Positions 44,948-54,902 of a stretch of DNA of 64,000 nucleotides are shown piece after piece; within the stretch, counting starts at the first letter, position 1; every line of letters begins with the position of its first letter. Source of the stretch: Niallia alba (GTDB lineage Bacteria; Bacillota; Bacilli; Bacillales; Cytobacillaceae); the NCBI RefSeq assembly GCF_012933555.1, contig NZ_JABBPK010000001.1:4008001-4072000 (forward strand), read 5' to 3'. Below the pieces are notes generated by a model. It had not been told where the DNA came from. It did no database searches and worked only from the letters and a program-made list of their open reading frames with translations. The position numbers were made by a program, and so were the translations under genes.

Positions 44948-45811
44948 TTACACATATTTCACTTCATTGACCGTTAGACCGAACTTCCCAAGCGCACTGG
45001 CTAAATTATTAAAAATTGGAATATGACTGAAATCAACGCCTAATTGAATAGCTGTTTGTGCGACTTCAGGTCTTAACCCAGAAAGATATCCTTTTACGCC
45101 AATTAATCGCAAAGCATGAATAACTTGAAATATTTGATGGGCAACCATTGTATCGATTAGTGGTACACCTGATAAATCAATGAATAAATGATTAAATCGT
45201 TTTTCATTACATTCTTTCAATGTATTTTCCATAATTAATTGCGCTCTCTTTGTATCAATATCGCCAATTAGTGGCAACACACCAATCCCCTTTGTAATCG
45301 GTATAACCGGACTACTTAATTCATAAATGGTTTCTTGTTGTGCAGTTAATTGCTGGAATTTGTATTCATCGTAAGAGCCAATAAATATATTTACAAATAA
45401 ATCAAAAGCATAATGGATGAGACGTATCCATTCAAACAAGGTAGTTATTGTTAAATGAGCAGTAGATTCCTCTGAAAACTTCTCCACATAAGATATAAGA
45501 ATTCCTTTAACCGTGTTAAGCTGTTCAATTGATTCCAAAATAGGAACTAAATCTTTCGCACGTTTTTCTGCAACTTTAACAGCCCATTTAGAAATATTTG
45601 CTGAATATACAGCTTCATCCTCAATAAAAACCTTAATCACATTTTCCAAAAGAATTTGGTGGGCTGTAATTAGTTCTTCTGTATTCTCTGCTGATTTATT
45701 GATTGAATAAAAGTTAGATGGGTTATTTTCTATTTTGTTTAACCATTCCTTGCGCATATCTACAAGATGATCATTTAAAAAGGTATATAGGCTTTGCATA
45801 CATGGTTCCAA
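44948..45811 (-). CDS. RsbR-like stressosome co-antagonist with STAS domain
   Basis: 287 residues. The N-terminal half is a helical, globin-like sensor (about 1-150). The C-terminal STAS domain (about 165-280) contains IDTKRAQLIMENTLKEC, FLFIDLSG-like HLFIDLSGVPLIDTMVAHQIF with the Ser/Thr phosphorylation region, and YLSGLRPEVAQTAIQLG. This is the layout of RsbR proteins that form stressosomes and are phosphorylated by RsbT to free it for sigma-B activation. The sensed signal is unknown. Start is TTG 45811, 6 bases after GGAGGAG; the ATG four codons later is too distant. Confidence 0.85.
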   Translation of the reverse strand: MEPCMQSLYTFLNDHLVDMRKEWLNKIENNPSNFYSINKSAENTEELITAHQILLENVIKVFIEDEAVYSANISKWAVKVAEKRAKDLVPILESIEQLNTVKGILISYVEKFSEESTAHLTITTLFEWIRLIHYAFDLFVNIFIGSYDEYKFQQLTAQQETIYELSSPVIPITKGIGVLPLIGDIDTKRAQLIMENTLKECNEKRFNHLFIDLSGVPLIDTMVAHQIFQVIHALRLIGVKGYLSGLRPEVAQTAIQLGVDFSHIPIFNNLASALGKFGLTVNEVKYV

Positions 45812-45948
45812 CTATTTCTCCTCCTAATTCAAGAAACAATGCTTCATTGCATTTTATAATATCAAATTCTCATAGAAAAAATCGATATATTCACCACTAT
45901 ATTTAGTCGTTCTTACTTTTTTGAATTGCATTCTTCGCATTTGTAAAT

Positions 45949-47188
45949 AAAGTGAAACTTCCATCAGTGGAGTTTTTCCTTCCTCCCCACTAATGGTTAG
46001 TTGAACCAATCGGACCTTTACGGACAGTTGATCTCCCTCCTATCTTCCTCGTATTCTCAGAAGCTTAAGGGGGAAGTCTTACTGTCCGTTAAGAGTGGGA
46101 TAAAGTGAAACTTCTATCAGTGGGGGGTTTTCCTTCCTCCCCCACTGATGGTTAGTTGAACCAATCGGACCTTTACGGACAGTTGATCTCCCTCCTATCT
46201 TCCTCGTATTCTCAGAAGCTTAAGGGGGGAGTCTTACTGTCCGTTAAGAGTGGGATAAAGTGAAACTTCTATCAGTGGGGGGTTTTCCTTCCTCCCCCAC
46301 TGATGGTTAGTTGAACCAATCGGACCTTTACGGACAGTTGATCTCCCTCCTATCTTCCTCGTATTCTCAGAAGCTTAAGGGGGGAGTCTTACTGTCCGTT
46401 AAGAGTGGGATAAAGTGAAACTTCTATCAGTGGGGGGTTTTCCTTCCTCCCCCACTGATGGTTAGTTGAACCAATCGGACCTTTACGGACAGTTGATCTC
46501 CCTCCTATCTTCCTCGTATTCTCAGAAGCTTAAGGGGGGAGTCTTACTGTCCGTTAAGAGTGGGATAAAGTGAAACTTCTATCAGTGGGGGGTTTTCCTT
46601 CCTCCCCCACTGATGGTTAGTTGAACCAATCGGACCTTTACGGACAGTTGATCTCCCTCCTATCTTCCTCGTATTCTCAGAAGCTTAAGGGGGGAGTCTT
46701 ACTGTCCGTTAAGAGTGGGATAAAGTGAAACTTCTATCAGTGGGGGGTTTTCCTTCCTCCCCCACTGATGGTTAGTTGAACCAATCGGACCTTTACGGAC
46801 AGTTGATCTCCCTCCTATCTTCCTCGTATTCTCAGAAGCTTAAGGGGGGAGTCTTACTGTCCGTTAAGAGTGGGATAAAGTGAAACTTCTATCAGTGGGG
46901 GGTTTTCCTTCCTCCCCCACTGATGGTTAGTTGAACCAATCGGACCTTTACGGACAGTTGATCTCCCTCCTATCTTCCTCGTATTCTCAGAAGCTTAAGG
47001 GGGGAGTCTTACTGTCCGTTAAGAGTGGGATAAAGTGAAACTTCTATCAGTGGGGGGTTTTCCTTCCTCCCCCACTGATGGTTAGTTGAACCAATCGGAC
47101 CTTTACGGACAGTTGATCTCCCTCCTATCTTCCTCGTATTCTCAGAAGCTTAAGGGGGGAGTCTTACTGTCCGTTAAGAGTGGGATAA
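45949..47188 (+). repeat. Tandem array of eight ~155-bp hairpin repeats (family B)
   Basis: Units start (at GTGAAACTT) at 45952, 46105, 46260, 46415, 46570, 46725, 46880 and 47035. The first is 153 bp and slightly diverged, the other seven are 155 bp and appear identical. Each unit holds two hairpins: ATCAGTGGGGG..CCCCCACTGAT, and ACGGACAGT..ACTGTCCGT enclosing a purine-rich/pyrimidine-rich stem (CTCCCTCC..GGGGGGAG). Single units occur at 23938, 33722, 37175 and 57856, and an inverted array at 62539. No gene is supported within it. Confidence 0.95.
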
Positions 47189-47265
47189 ATATATACTATT
47201 ATATAGTTGTCGCCATAGTGAAACAAGCAAGAAGCCTTTTCTTCGTAAGAGAGAAAAGGAACAAC

Positions 47266-47547
47266 TTAGACATTTTTTAATAGACTCGTTGCAATCACTT
47301 GAAAGATTGGTTTCACAGATGATGCTCTTTTCTTCGCATTTTCTAATAAAAAGATGATCTCATCAATTTCTTCTGGGCTTAGTTTTTCTATAATCCAATC
47401 TTCTAACTCCTGATTTTTAATTTCGATATTTTGATTAGGTATTTTTATCGTGTGATATTTCATTAATTCATTATGAATAAGATTTATATGGTATTGATAT
47501 TTCTTTTCCTTATGTATAAGCAACGATTTCGATAGATTTTTATTCAT
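47266..47547 (-). CDS. Hypothetical 93-residue protein
   Basis: Small, charged, helical protein (MNKNLSKSLLIHKEKKYQY start; LEDWIIEKLSPEEIDEIIFLLENAKKRA in the middle) with no signal peptide or membrane span. GAGGAG lies 7-8 bases upstream of ATG 47547, supporting translation. No family recognised. Its 3' end is about 80 bp from the tandem repeat array. Confidence 0.65.
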   Translation of the reverse strand: MNKNLSKSLLIHKEKKYQYHINLIHNELMKYHTIKIPNQNIEIKNQELEDWIIEKLSPEEIDEIIFLLENAKKRASSVKPIFQVIATSLLKNV

Positions 47548-47806
47548 GTGTATTCTCCTCTCTAAAAACGTCTTATATCTTCTAATCTGGTCAATTCCTT
47601 CTATATTTTCTGGTCAATATATAGCTATTATAATAGGAAAACAATGTCAAAGGCCTTATTCCCTAGTAACTTCTACTAAAATAGGCAAAAAGAATTATTC
47701 CAACTAGTTAAAAAGTCTGTTTTATCCAAGATGGAGGTAAGGTAATATTTACTAATAAGGGGATGCGACGTAGCAATATGACCATTATATAAAGGAGACA
47801 AATGAT

Positions 47807-48832
47807 ATGGAAAAAGGAACGGAAGATATTATTGGGTATCGTATAAAAAAAGATGTTTATTCTAACTCCATTGAAGGTTTATTTCTACTAAAAAAGGGTG
47901 CAACTCTTACAAAGAAACATGTAGAATTGCTCACGAAGCATCAAGTAAATCCATTTGATGTAATTAGCTCTACAGAAGAAACCTCACCTGTCTCCGTAAG
48001 TGATACATTTACTAGTTTATTAGATGAAGTGAAACAAACCTTCCATCATATACTAGAACAGGATGATAGCAAGGTTGAAAATCTTCTACATACTTATGAA
48101 AAAATAATAGATTTTTCCCTGCAAGAATTAAATATTTTAGAAATTATTCATCAAGAAACTTCGCCAAAAGACTATATTTATCAACATAGTATTAACGTTG
48201 GTGTTATTTCAGCGATTATCGGAAAAATACTAGGCTTATCTAGAAAACAATGTCACTTACTTAGTCAAATGGGGTTATTTCACGACATCGGCATGCTAAA
48301 AATCGATTCATCTATTATAGAAGCACAGAATCGCTTGACCCAAAAAGAATATAAGGAAATCCAAAAACACACGATATATGGAAAAAGTATGTTATTTCAA
48401 ATTGCTCAATTGGATATTTTAATATCAAGAACTGCTCTATTACATCATGAAAAAATAAATGGCAAAGGCTATCCATCTCAACGAACGGAAAAGGAGATTC
48501 CTTTCCTAATTCAAATCGTTTCCGTAGCAGACAGCTTTAATAGCATGTGCTCTGCTTATACCTATAAAGAAAAGAAATCTCACTTTGAAGCCATCTATGA
48601 ATTAGTGAATGAATCATATGGGAATGCTTTAAATCCTGCTATTGTTATACCTTTCACCAATTTTATTATGCGGAAACAACTTTTTAAAAAGGTCACCTTA
48701 TCCAATAATGAAATAGCAGAAATCATTTTTATCCATCAAAATGAGCCACATTTACCATTAGTTCGTCAAAAGGATGCTTATATAGACTTACGTAGGGCGT
48801 CCTCTTTGAAAATTTCTGGATTAGCAAATTAA
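47807..48832 (+). CDS. HD-GYP domain protein, probable cyclic-di-GMP phosphodiesterase
   Basis: 341 residues. The N-terminal ~110 residues (GYRIKKDVYSNSIEGLFLLKKGATLTKKHVELL) resemble the small domain often found before HD-GYP. The HD-GYP domain has YQHSINVGVISAIIGKILGLS, the metal-binding FHDIGMLKID, HTIYGKSML, and LLHHEKINGKGYP with the GYP signature. It would hydrolyse cyclic-di-GMP or a related nucleotide; activity is inferred from the motifs. AAGGAG lies just before ATG. It is a lone gene facing adhE. Confidence 0.88.
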   Translation: MEKGTEDIIGYRIKKDVYSNSIEGLFLLKKGATLTKKHVELLTKHQVNPFDVISSTEETSPVSVSDTFTSLLDEVKQTFHHILEQDDSKVENLLHTYEKIIDFSLQELNILEIIHQETSPKDYIYQHSINVGVISAIIGKILGLSRKQCHLLSQMGLFHDIGMLKIDSSIIEAQNRLTQKEYKEIQKHTIYGKSMLFQIAQLDILISRTALLHHEKINGKGYPSQRTEKEIPFLIQIVSVADSFNSMCSAYTYKEKKSHFEAIYELVNESYGNALNPAIVIPFTNFIMRKQLFKKVTLSNNEIAEIIFIHQNEPHLPLVRQKDAYIDLRRASSLKISGLAN

Positions 48833-48852
48833 TAATAATTATTCCACCAATA

Positions 48853-48888
48853 AAAATGGCCAAATCACGAATGATTCGGCCATTTTTT
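48853..48888. terminator. Bidirectional terminator between the HD-GYP gene and adhE copy 1
   Basis: AATGGCC (48855-48861) and GGCCATT (48878-48884) with an inner ATCACGAATGAT stem, A-run left and T-run right. Confidence 0.85.
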
Positions 48889-48901
48889 CTGATTAAGATT
48901 T

Positions 48902-51505
48902 TTAAACCCCTTTATATGCTTTGCGATAAATATCTGCTAATTCTGTTACTAACGGCAATTTAGGGTTAGCTGTTGTACATTGATCTTCAAAAGCGCGGTC
49001 TGCTAAATAATCTACTTTTGCTTCAAATGCTTTTGCATCTACCCCTTGTGCTGCAATACTCATTGGAATATTCAGTTCTTTCCCTAAACGGATTACCGCA
49101 TTAATAAAGTTTTCTACTCCTTCTTCCACTGTATTAGCTGGCAAACCTAAGATTCTTGCAAGCTCTGCATAACGCTGATCTGCCTTAAAATGCTCATATT
49201 TAGGGAAACTAGCCAGTTTTTTCGGCTTCTCTGCATTATAACGAATTACATGCGGCATTAAGATAGCATTTGAACGTCCATGGGCAATATGGAATTCCGC
49301 ACCCAATTTATGAGCTAAGCTATGGTTAATTCCTAAGAAGGCATTAGCAAATGCCATCCCTGCTATGGTAGATGCATTATGCACTTTTTCACGTGCTTCT
49401 TCGTCATTGCCATTGCGATACGCTCTTGGTAAATATTCAAAGATTAATTGCACGGCTTTCACAGCTAATGCGTCAGTATAGTCATTGGCCATAATGGAAA
49501 CATATGCTTCAACAGCATGTGTTAACACGTCCATTCCTGTATCTGCTGTAATAACAGGAGGAACAGTCATCACAAATTGTGGGTCGATAATAGCAACATC
49601 TGGAGTTAATTCATAGTCTGCCAATGGGTATTTGATATTTTGTTTTTTATCTGTAATTACGGCAAAAGAAGTAACCTCTGAACCAGTTCCAGAAGTGGTT
49701 GGGATCGCTACCATTTTTGCTTTTTCTCCTAATTTTGGATACGTGTACACTCTTTTACGAATATCTAAGAATTTTTGTTTTAAGCCAAAGAACTCTTCAT
49801 CTGGATGCTCATAGAATAACCACATTCCTTTGGCGGCATCCATTGCAGATCCCCCGCCTAATGCAATAATACAATCCGGCTGGAATTTAACCATTTGTTC
49901 TGTTCCTCTTTGAACCGTATCTAATGACGGATCTGGTTCTACGTCTGAGAAGACTTCTACATGCACCATATTTGATCTTTTTCGTAAATGATACAATAAT
50001 TTTTCTACATATCCTAACTTCACCATAAAACCATCTGTTACAATAAATACCCGAGAAATATCATTCATTTTTTGTAAATATTGAACAGCATTCTTTTCAA
50101 AATAAATTTTTGGTGGAATTTTAAACCATTGCATATTTACATTCCTTTTAGCTAGTTTTTTAGTATTGAGTAAATGAACATCTGTTACATTTGTAGAAAC
50201 AGAGTTTTTACCATAAGATCCACAGCCTAACGTTAAAGATGGAACAAAAGCATTATAAATGTCTCCTATCGCACCTTGTGAAGACGGAGCATTATTGATA
50301 ATTCTGCAAGCCTTTACTCTTAATGAAAATTCTTTTACTACCTCATCATCTTCCGAATGAATAACTGCTGTATGTCCTAAGCCACCGAATTCTAGCATTT
50401 CTTCCGCTCGCTTTATTCCTTCTTCTGTCGATTTAACTTTATAACAAGCTAGCACAGGACTTAACTTCTCTCTGGATAACGGGAAATCTGCTCCAACACC
50501 TTCCAGTTCTGCTAGTAATACCTTCGTATCCTTAGGCACTTCAACCCCTGCTAATTTAGCTATATAAGAAGCGGATTTCCCTACAATATTGGGATTTACA
50601 GCGCAGGTTGCTTCATTTATAACAAGCTTTTCTACTTTTTTTCTTTCTTCTTCATTCAAAAAATAACACTTATAATGAATTAACTCATTTTTAACTTGAT
50701 TATAAATTTCTTTGTCAATAATTACTGCCTGCTCAGAAGCACAAATCATTCCATTATCAAAAGTTTTTGATAAAATCAAATCGTTGACTGCCCTCTTAAT
50801 TTTTGCTGATTTTTCGATATAACATGGAACATTTCCTGGGCCAACTCCTAGTGCTGGTTTTCCACTGCTATAAGCGGATTTCACCATCCCTGGCCCACCT
50901 GTAGCGAGAATTAACGAAATTTCCGGATGATTCATTAGCTCTTGTGTCATTTCAATCGATGGTTTTTCAATCCATTGAATACAATCTTTTGGTGCACCGG
51001 CCTCCACAGCCGCATCTCTTAAGATTCGAGCTGCTTCGCTACTACATTTCTGGGCAGATGGATGAAATGCAAATATAATCGGATTTCTTGTTTTAATTGC
51101 AATAATCGCCTTAAACATCGTCGTAGATGTTGGATTCGTAACAGGTGTTACACCTGCAATAACCCCAATAGGATCTGCAATTTCCACAATGCCAGTTTGA
51201 TCATCATCACGAATTATCCCAACTGTACGATCATATTTAATATTATTATAGATATATTCAGTGGAAAAAATATTTTTTATAATTTTATCTTCATAAACCC
51301 CTCTCCCCGTTTCCTCTACAGCTAACTTGGCTAAATACATATGCTTATCCAAGCCTGCTACTGCCATTTCTTTTACTATCCGATCAACTTGTTGTTGGTC
51401 TAATTGATAAAATGCTTCTAATGCTTTTTTCCCTTTGGTCGCCATCTCATTCATTAAATCGATATTTTCTTTCTTCTTATTTACCTCATTTTCTGTAATC
51501 GACAT
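48902..51505 (-). CDS. adhE: Bifunctional acetaldehyde-CoA/alcohol dehydrogenase, copy 1
   Basis: Reduces acetyl-CoA to ethanol in two NADH-dependent steps during fermentation; the family forms long spirosome filaments. 867 residues. The N-terminal aldehyde dehydrogenase domain has VTPVTNPTSTTMFKAI, GGPGMVKSAYSSGKPALGVG and the catalytic Cys in GMICASEQAVI (about residue 250). The C-terminal iron alcohol dehydrogenase domain has ALGGGSAMDAAKGMW, TGMDVLTHAVEAYVS and HSLAHKLGAEFHIAHGRSNA with iron-binding histidines. It is highly similar to copy 2, but its upstream region has a cre site and no Rex box. Confidence 0.97.
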   Translation of the reverse strand: MSITENEVNKKKENIDLMNEMATKGKKALEAFYQLDQQQVDRIVKEMAVAGLDKHMYLAKLAVEETGRGVYEDKIIKNIFSTEYIYNNIKYDRTVGIIRDDDQTGIVEIADPIGVIAGVTPVTNPTSTTMFKAIIAIKTRNPIIFAFHPSAQKCSSEAARILRDAAVEAGAPKDCIQWIEKPSIEMTQELMNHPEISLILATGGPGMVKSAYSSGKPALGVGPGNVPCYIEKSAKIKRAVNDLILSKTFDNGMICASEQAVIIDKEIYNQVKNELIHYKCYFLNEEERKKVEKLVINEATCAVNPNIVGKSASYIAKLAGVEVPKDTKVLLAELEGVGADFPLSREKLSPVLACYKVKSTEEGIKRAEEMLEFGGLGHTAVIHSEDDEVVKEFSLRVKACRIINNAPSSQGAIGDIYNAFVPSLTLGCGSYGKNSVSTNVTDVHLLNTKKLAKRNVNMQWFKIPPKIYFEKNAVQYLQKMNDISRVFIVTDGFMVKLGYVEKLLYHLRKRSNMVHVEVFSDVEPDPSLDTVQRGTEQMVKFQPDCIIALGGGSAMDAAKGMWLFYEHPDEEFFGLKQKFLDIRKRVYTYPKLGEKAKMVAIPTTSGTGSEVTSFAVITDKKQNIKYPLADYELTPDVAIIDPQFVMTVPPVITADTGMDVLTHAVEAYVSIMANDYTDALAVKAVQLIFEYLPRAYRNGNDEEAREKVHNASTIAGMAFANAFLGINHSLAHKLGAEFHIAHGRSNAILMPHVIRYNAEKPKKLASFPKYEHFKADQRYAELARILGLPANTVEEGVENFINAVIRLGKELNIPMSIAAQGVDAKAFEAKVDYLADRAFEDQCTTANPKLPLVTELADIYRKAYKGV

Positions 51506-51527
51506 TTCTAACTACACCCCTCTCTTT

Positions 51528-51541
51528 TGATAGCGCTCACA
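51528..51541. promoter_or_regulatory. cre site before adhE copy 1
   Basis: TGATAGCGCTCACA meets TGWNANCGNTNWCA at every position and is near-palindromic. It lies 23-36 bp upstream of the adhE copy 1 start, a repressing position for CcpA. Confidence 0.7.
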
Positions 51542-51792
51542 TAAAGAATACTAGCGATTTCTCTCTTCTCCCAAAAGAAACTATTTATTCAATTGACCAC
51601 ATCCCCTTTTTCATCATTAATTTGATGTCCTTCTTTGGATGCTCTTTTCATGTATCATTTTAAAAGGTATTTCCAAAATCTTCAACATAAAAAAACATTT
51701 TTTCGCAATTTATTGAAAAGGCTTTCATTTTTATTCACAAAAAATTCACAAAAGTCAAATAAGGATAACTTAATCTATCAAGTTGTTTCCCC

Positions 51793-51871
51793 AAAAAAAG
51801 AACTGTCCTTGAGGTATCAAACCTTACAAGTATTGTTCTTGTAGGGTCTGAACCTCTGTTTGGAACAGTTC
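51793..51871 (-). terminator. Branched terminator after adhE copy 2
   Basis: Read leftward: GAACTGTTCC..GGACAGTTC outer stem, GAGGT..ACCTC and CCTACAAG..CTTGTAAGG inner stems, then TTTTTTT. It lies about 50 bp past the stop of adhE copy 2. The remaining 51542-51790 holds only TTCACAA half-sites near 51735-51750. Confidence 0.7.
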
Positions 51872-51918
51872 GCTAACATTTATTTTTTGTCCATCACGAA
51901 AATTTCTCTTTCTTATCT

Positions 51919-54531
51919 TTAAACCCCTTTATACGCTTTGCGATAAATATCTGCTAATTCTGTTACTAACGGTAATTTAGGGTTTGCTGTTGTACATTGA
52001 TCTTCAAAGGCACGATCTGCTAAATAATCTACTTTTGCTTCGAATTCTTTTGCATCTACTCCTTGTGCTGCAATACTCATTGGGATATTTAACTCTTTTC
52101 CAAGTCTGATTACTGCTTTCACAAAGTTATCTACACCTTGTTCCACTGTATTAGCTGGCAATCCTAGAATTCTTGCAAGCTCTGCATAGCGTTCATCTGC
52201 TTTAAAGTATTCATATTTAGGGAACGCTGTGAACTTCTTCGGTTTCTCCGCATTGTAACGGATAACATGTGGCATTAAGATAGCATTTGAACGCCCATGG
52301 GCAATATGGAATTCTGCTCCTAATTTATGAGCTAAACTATGGTTAATTCCTAAGAAAGCATTTGCGAAAGCCATACCAGCTATTGTAGATGCATTATGCA
52401 CTTTTTCACGAGCCTCTTCGTCATTACCATTACGATATGCTCTTGGTAAATATTCAAATATCAATTGAACTGCTTTCACAGCTAATGCATCTGTATAGTC
52501 ATTGGCCATATTAGATACATATGCTTCCACCGCATGTGTTAATACGTCCATACCAGTATCTGCTGTAACTGCTGGTGGAACTGTCATAACAAATTGTGGA
52601 TCGATGATTGCTACATCTGGTGTTAATTCATAATCTGCTAATGGATATTTAATATTTTGTTCTTTATCTGTAATTACTGCGAAAGATGTTACTTCAGATC
52701 CAGTACCAGAAGTAGTTGGAATTGCAACAAATTTAGCTTTTCCACCTAAAGAAGGATATTTATAAACCCTTTTACGGATATCTAAGAATTTTTGCTTTAA
52801 TCCGAAGAACTCCTCATTTGGATGTTCGTAGAATAACCACATACCTTTTGCTGCATCCATTGGAGATCCACCACCAAGCGCAATAATGCAGTCTGGTTGG
52901 AATTTAGCCATCATTTCTGTTCCTCTAACAACTGTTTCAATAGATGGATCTGGCTCAACATCTGAAAATACTTCTACTTGCACTAGGTTTGAACGTTTTC
53001 TTAAGTTATAAAGTAATTTATCTACATATCCGAATTTAACCATGTATGGATCTGTTACGATAAATACTCTAGAGATATCCTTCATTTTTTGTAAATATTG
53101 TACAGAGTTTTTCTCAAAATAAATTTTTGATGGAACTTTAAACCATTGCATATTTACATTCCTTTTAGCTAGTTTTTTAACATTCAATAAATGAATGTCT
53201 GTTACGTTAGTAGATACAGAGTTTTTACCATAAGATCCGCAGCCAAGTGTTAAAGATGGCATGAAGGCATTGTAGATGTCACCAATTGCGCCTTGAGAAG
53301 ATGGTGCATTGTTGATGATGCGGCATGCTTTCATTCTTAACGCAAAGCTTTCAACTACTTTTGGATCTTCAGAGTGAATAACAGCTGAGTGTCCTAATCC
53401 ACCGAATTCTAGCATTTCTTCTGCGCGTTTGATTCCTTCTTCTGTTGATTCTACTTTATAGCATGCAAGTACTGGACTCAATTTTTCTCTTGATAGCGGG
53501 TAATTTGGTCCAACTGCTTCTAATTCTGCAAGAAGAATTTTTGTATCTTCTGGAACTTTTACTCCTGCTAAACCAGCGATATAATGAGCAGATTTACCAA
53601 CGATATCTGGATTTACTGCACATGTATTTTCATTAATTACTAGTTTTTCTACTTTTGCTAGCTCTTCATTGTTTAAGAAGTAACAACTATTTCTTATCAA
53701 TAGATTTTTGACTTCATCATATATTTCTTTATCGATGATTACAGCTTGTTCAGATGCGCAAATCATTCCATTATCAAATGTCTTAGAAAGAATTAAATCA
53801 TTCACTGCTCTTTTTACTTTTGCTGTTTTTTCGATATAACAAGGTACGTTACCAGCTCCAACACCAAGTGCAGGTTTTCCACAACTATATGCAGATTTAA
53901 CCATTCCTGGTCCACCAGTTGCAAGAATTAAAGCAATGTCATTATGGTTCATTAACGCTTTTGTTGTTTCAATAGAAGGTTTTTCTACCCATTGAATACA
54001 GTTTTCTGGTGCCCCTGCTTTCACAGCTGCATCTCTTAAGATTCTTGCTGCTTCACTGCTACATTTCTGTGCGGATGGATGGAAAGCAAAAATAATTGGA
54101 TTACGTGTTTTTATAGCAATAATTGCTTTAAACATAGTAGTAGATGTTGGGTTTGTAACAGGTGTTACCCCTGCAATTACACCGACTGGGTCAGCAATTT
54201 CCACAATTCCTGTTTGTTGGTCTTCATTTATTACGCCAACGGTACGATCGTACTTAATATTATGGTAGATATATTCAGTCGAGAATATATTCTTTGTAAT
54301 TTTATCTTCGTAAATGCCTCTTCCCGTTTCTTCAACAGCAAGTTTAGCTAGATACATATGTTTATCTAAACCGGCAAGAGCCATTGCTTTTACAACTTCA
54401 TCTACTTGCTCTTGATCTAAGGACATAAACTCATTTAGAGCTTTTTTCCCTTTCGCCGCCATTTCATCAATAACTGCTTGCACATCTACTTGCTCATTTT
54501 TCGCTTTTACTTCTTTTTCAACAACTGACAT
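51919..54531 (-). CDS. adhE: Bifunctional acetaldehyde-CoA/alcohol dehydrogenase, copy 2
   Basis: 870 residues from ATG 54531 (MSVVEKEVKAKNEQ), which follows GGAGGG; a TTG five codons earlier overlaps that site. Same two-domain plan as copy 1: NPTSTTMFKAIIAIK, catalytic Cys in GMICASEQ (about residue 250), ALGGGSPMDAAKGMW (Pro where copy 1 has Ala), and HSLAHKLGAEFHIAHGRSN. The two proteins are nearly identical over long stretches, so this is a tandem duplication. Two Rex boxes upstream indicate induction by high NADH/NAD+ when oxygen is scarce. Confidence 0.97.
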   Translation of the reverse strand: MSVVEKEVKAKNEQVDVQAVIDEMAAKGKKALNEFMSLDQEQVDEVVKAMALAGLDKHMYLAKLAVEETGRGIYEDKITKNIFSTEYIYHNIKYDRTVGVINEDQQTGIVEIADPVGVIAGVTPVTNPTSTTMFKAIIAIKTRNPIIFAFHPSAQKCSSEAARILRDAAVKAGAPENCIQWVEKPSIETTKALMNHNDIALILATGGPGMVKSAYSCGKPALGVGAGNVPCYIEKTAKVKRAVNDLILSKTFDNGMICASEQAVIIDKEIYDEVKNLLIRNSCYFLNNEELAKVEKLVINENTCAVNPDIVGKSAHYIAGLAGVKVPEDTKILLAELEAVGPNYPLSREKLSPVLACYKVESTEEGIKRAEEMLEFGGLGHSAVIHSEDPKVVESFALRMKACRIINNAPSSQGAIGDIYNAFMPSLTLGCGSYGKNSVSTNVTDIHLLNVKKLAKRNVNMQWFKVPSKIYFEKNSVQYLQKMKDISRVFIVTDPYMVKFGYVDKLLYNLRKRSNLVQVEVFSDVEPDPSIETVVRGTEMMAKFQPDCIIALGGGSPMDAAKGMWLFYEHPNEEFFGLKQKFLDIRKRVYKYPSLGGKAKFVAIPTTSGTGSEVTSFAVITDKEQNIKYPLADYELTPDVAIIDPQFVMTVPPAVTADTGMDVLTHAVEAYVSNMANDYTDALAVKAVQLIFEYLPRAYRNGNDEEAREKVHNASTIAGMAFANAFLGINHSLAHKLGAEFHIAHGRSNAILMPHVIRYNAEKPKKFTAFPKYEYFKADERYAELARILGLPANTVEQGVDNFVKAVIRLGKELNIPMSIAAQGVDAKEFEAKVDYLADRAFEDQCTTANPKLPLVTELADIYRKAYKGV

Positions 54532-54564
54532 CGTAGATCCCTCCAATATAGAGAATAATTATAA

Positions 54565-54580
54565 TGTGAAATTATTCACA
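54565..54580. promoter_or_regulatory. Rex operator, proximal
   Basis: TGTGAAATTATTCACA, 34 bp upstream of the adhE copy 2 start, matches the Rex pattern TTGTGAANNNNTTCACAA except at the outermost base of one arm. Confidence 0.8.
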
Positions 54581-54621
54581 AATTACTTTAAAGAAAAAAC
54601 CACTTTATCCAAGTAGTCTAT

Positions 54622-54639
54622 TTGTGAATATTTTCACAA
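54622..54639. promoter_or_regulatory. Rex operator, distal
   Basis: TTGTGAATATTTTCACAA is a perfect 18-bp Rex box, 57 bp from the proximal one and upstream of adhE copy 2. The rest of the 356-bp interval contains the leftward adhE leader and the promoter of the rightward TetR gene. Confidence 0.88.
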
Positions 54640-54902
54640 ATAATTCTTTAAAGAAAAACTACTAATATAGTAGTTAACTTTGCCTACTAACTTCCTACAA
54701 TCTTGTTGCATCTTTTCGTAGTTTCTTGTTGTTTTTCTTTACAAACTAATCATATAACGACTTGCTGAAACCTTCAAGCCTATTCATAAAATTTTGTGCA
54801 TTTTTTCACAATGTTGTTCACATTTTATACAAATTTGAAAAATCCCCTTATTTTTTCTATAATATAAAATGTGATAAAATCAACAATGAAAGGGTTTACA
54901 AT

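Noticed and set aside
45949-47188. CRISPR array
   Set aside because: The units are contiguous 155-bp copies with no short repeats separated by unique spacers, and no cas genes are in the window.
47086-47280. 64-codon rightward open frame at the end of the tandem array
   Set aside because: It begins inside a repeat unit, has no plausible ribosome site, and its first half is the same hairpin DNA repeated upstream.
51734-51755. Additional Rex sites between the adhE copies
   Set aside because: Two TTCACAA half-sites occur in direct, not inverted, orientation, so they do not form a Rex box.
51635-51844. 69-codon rightward frame between the adhE copies
   Set aside because: No ribosome site; it runs into the branched terminator and its composition is that of AT-rich spacer.
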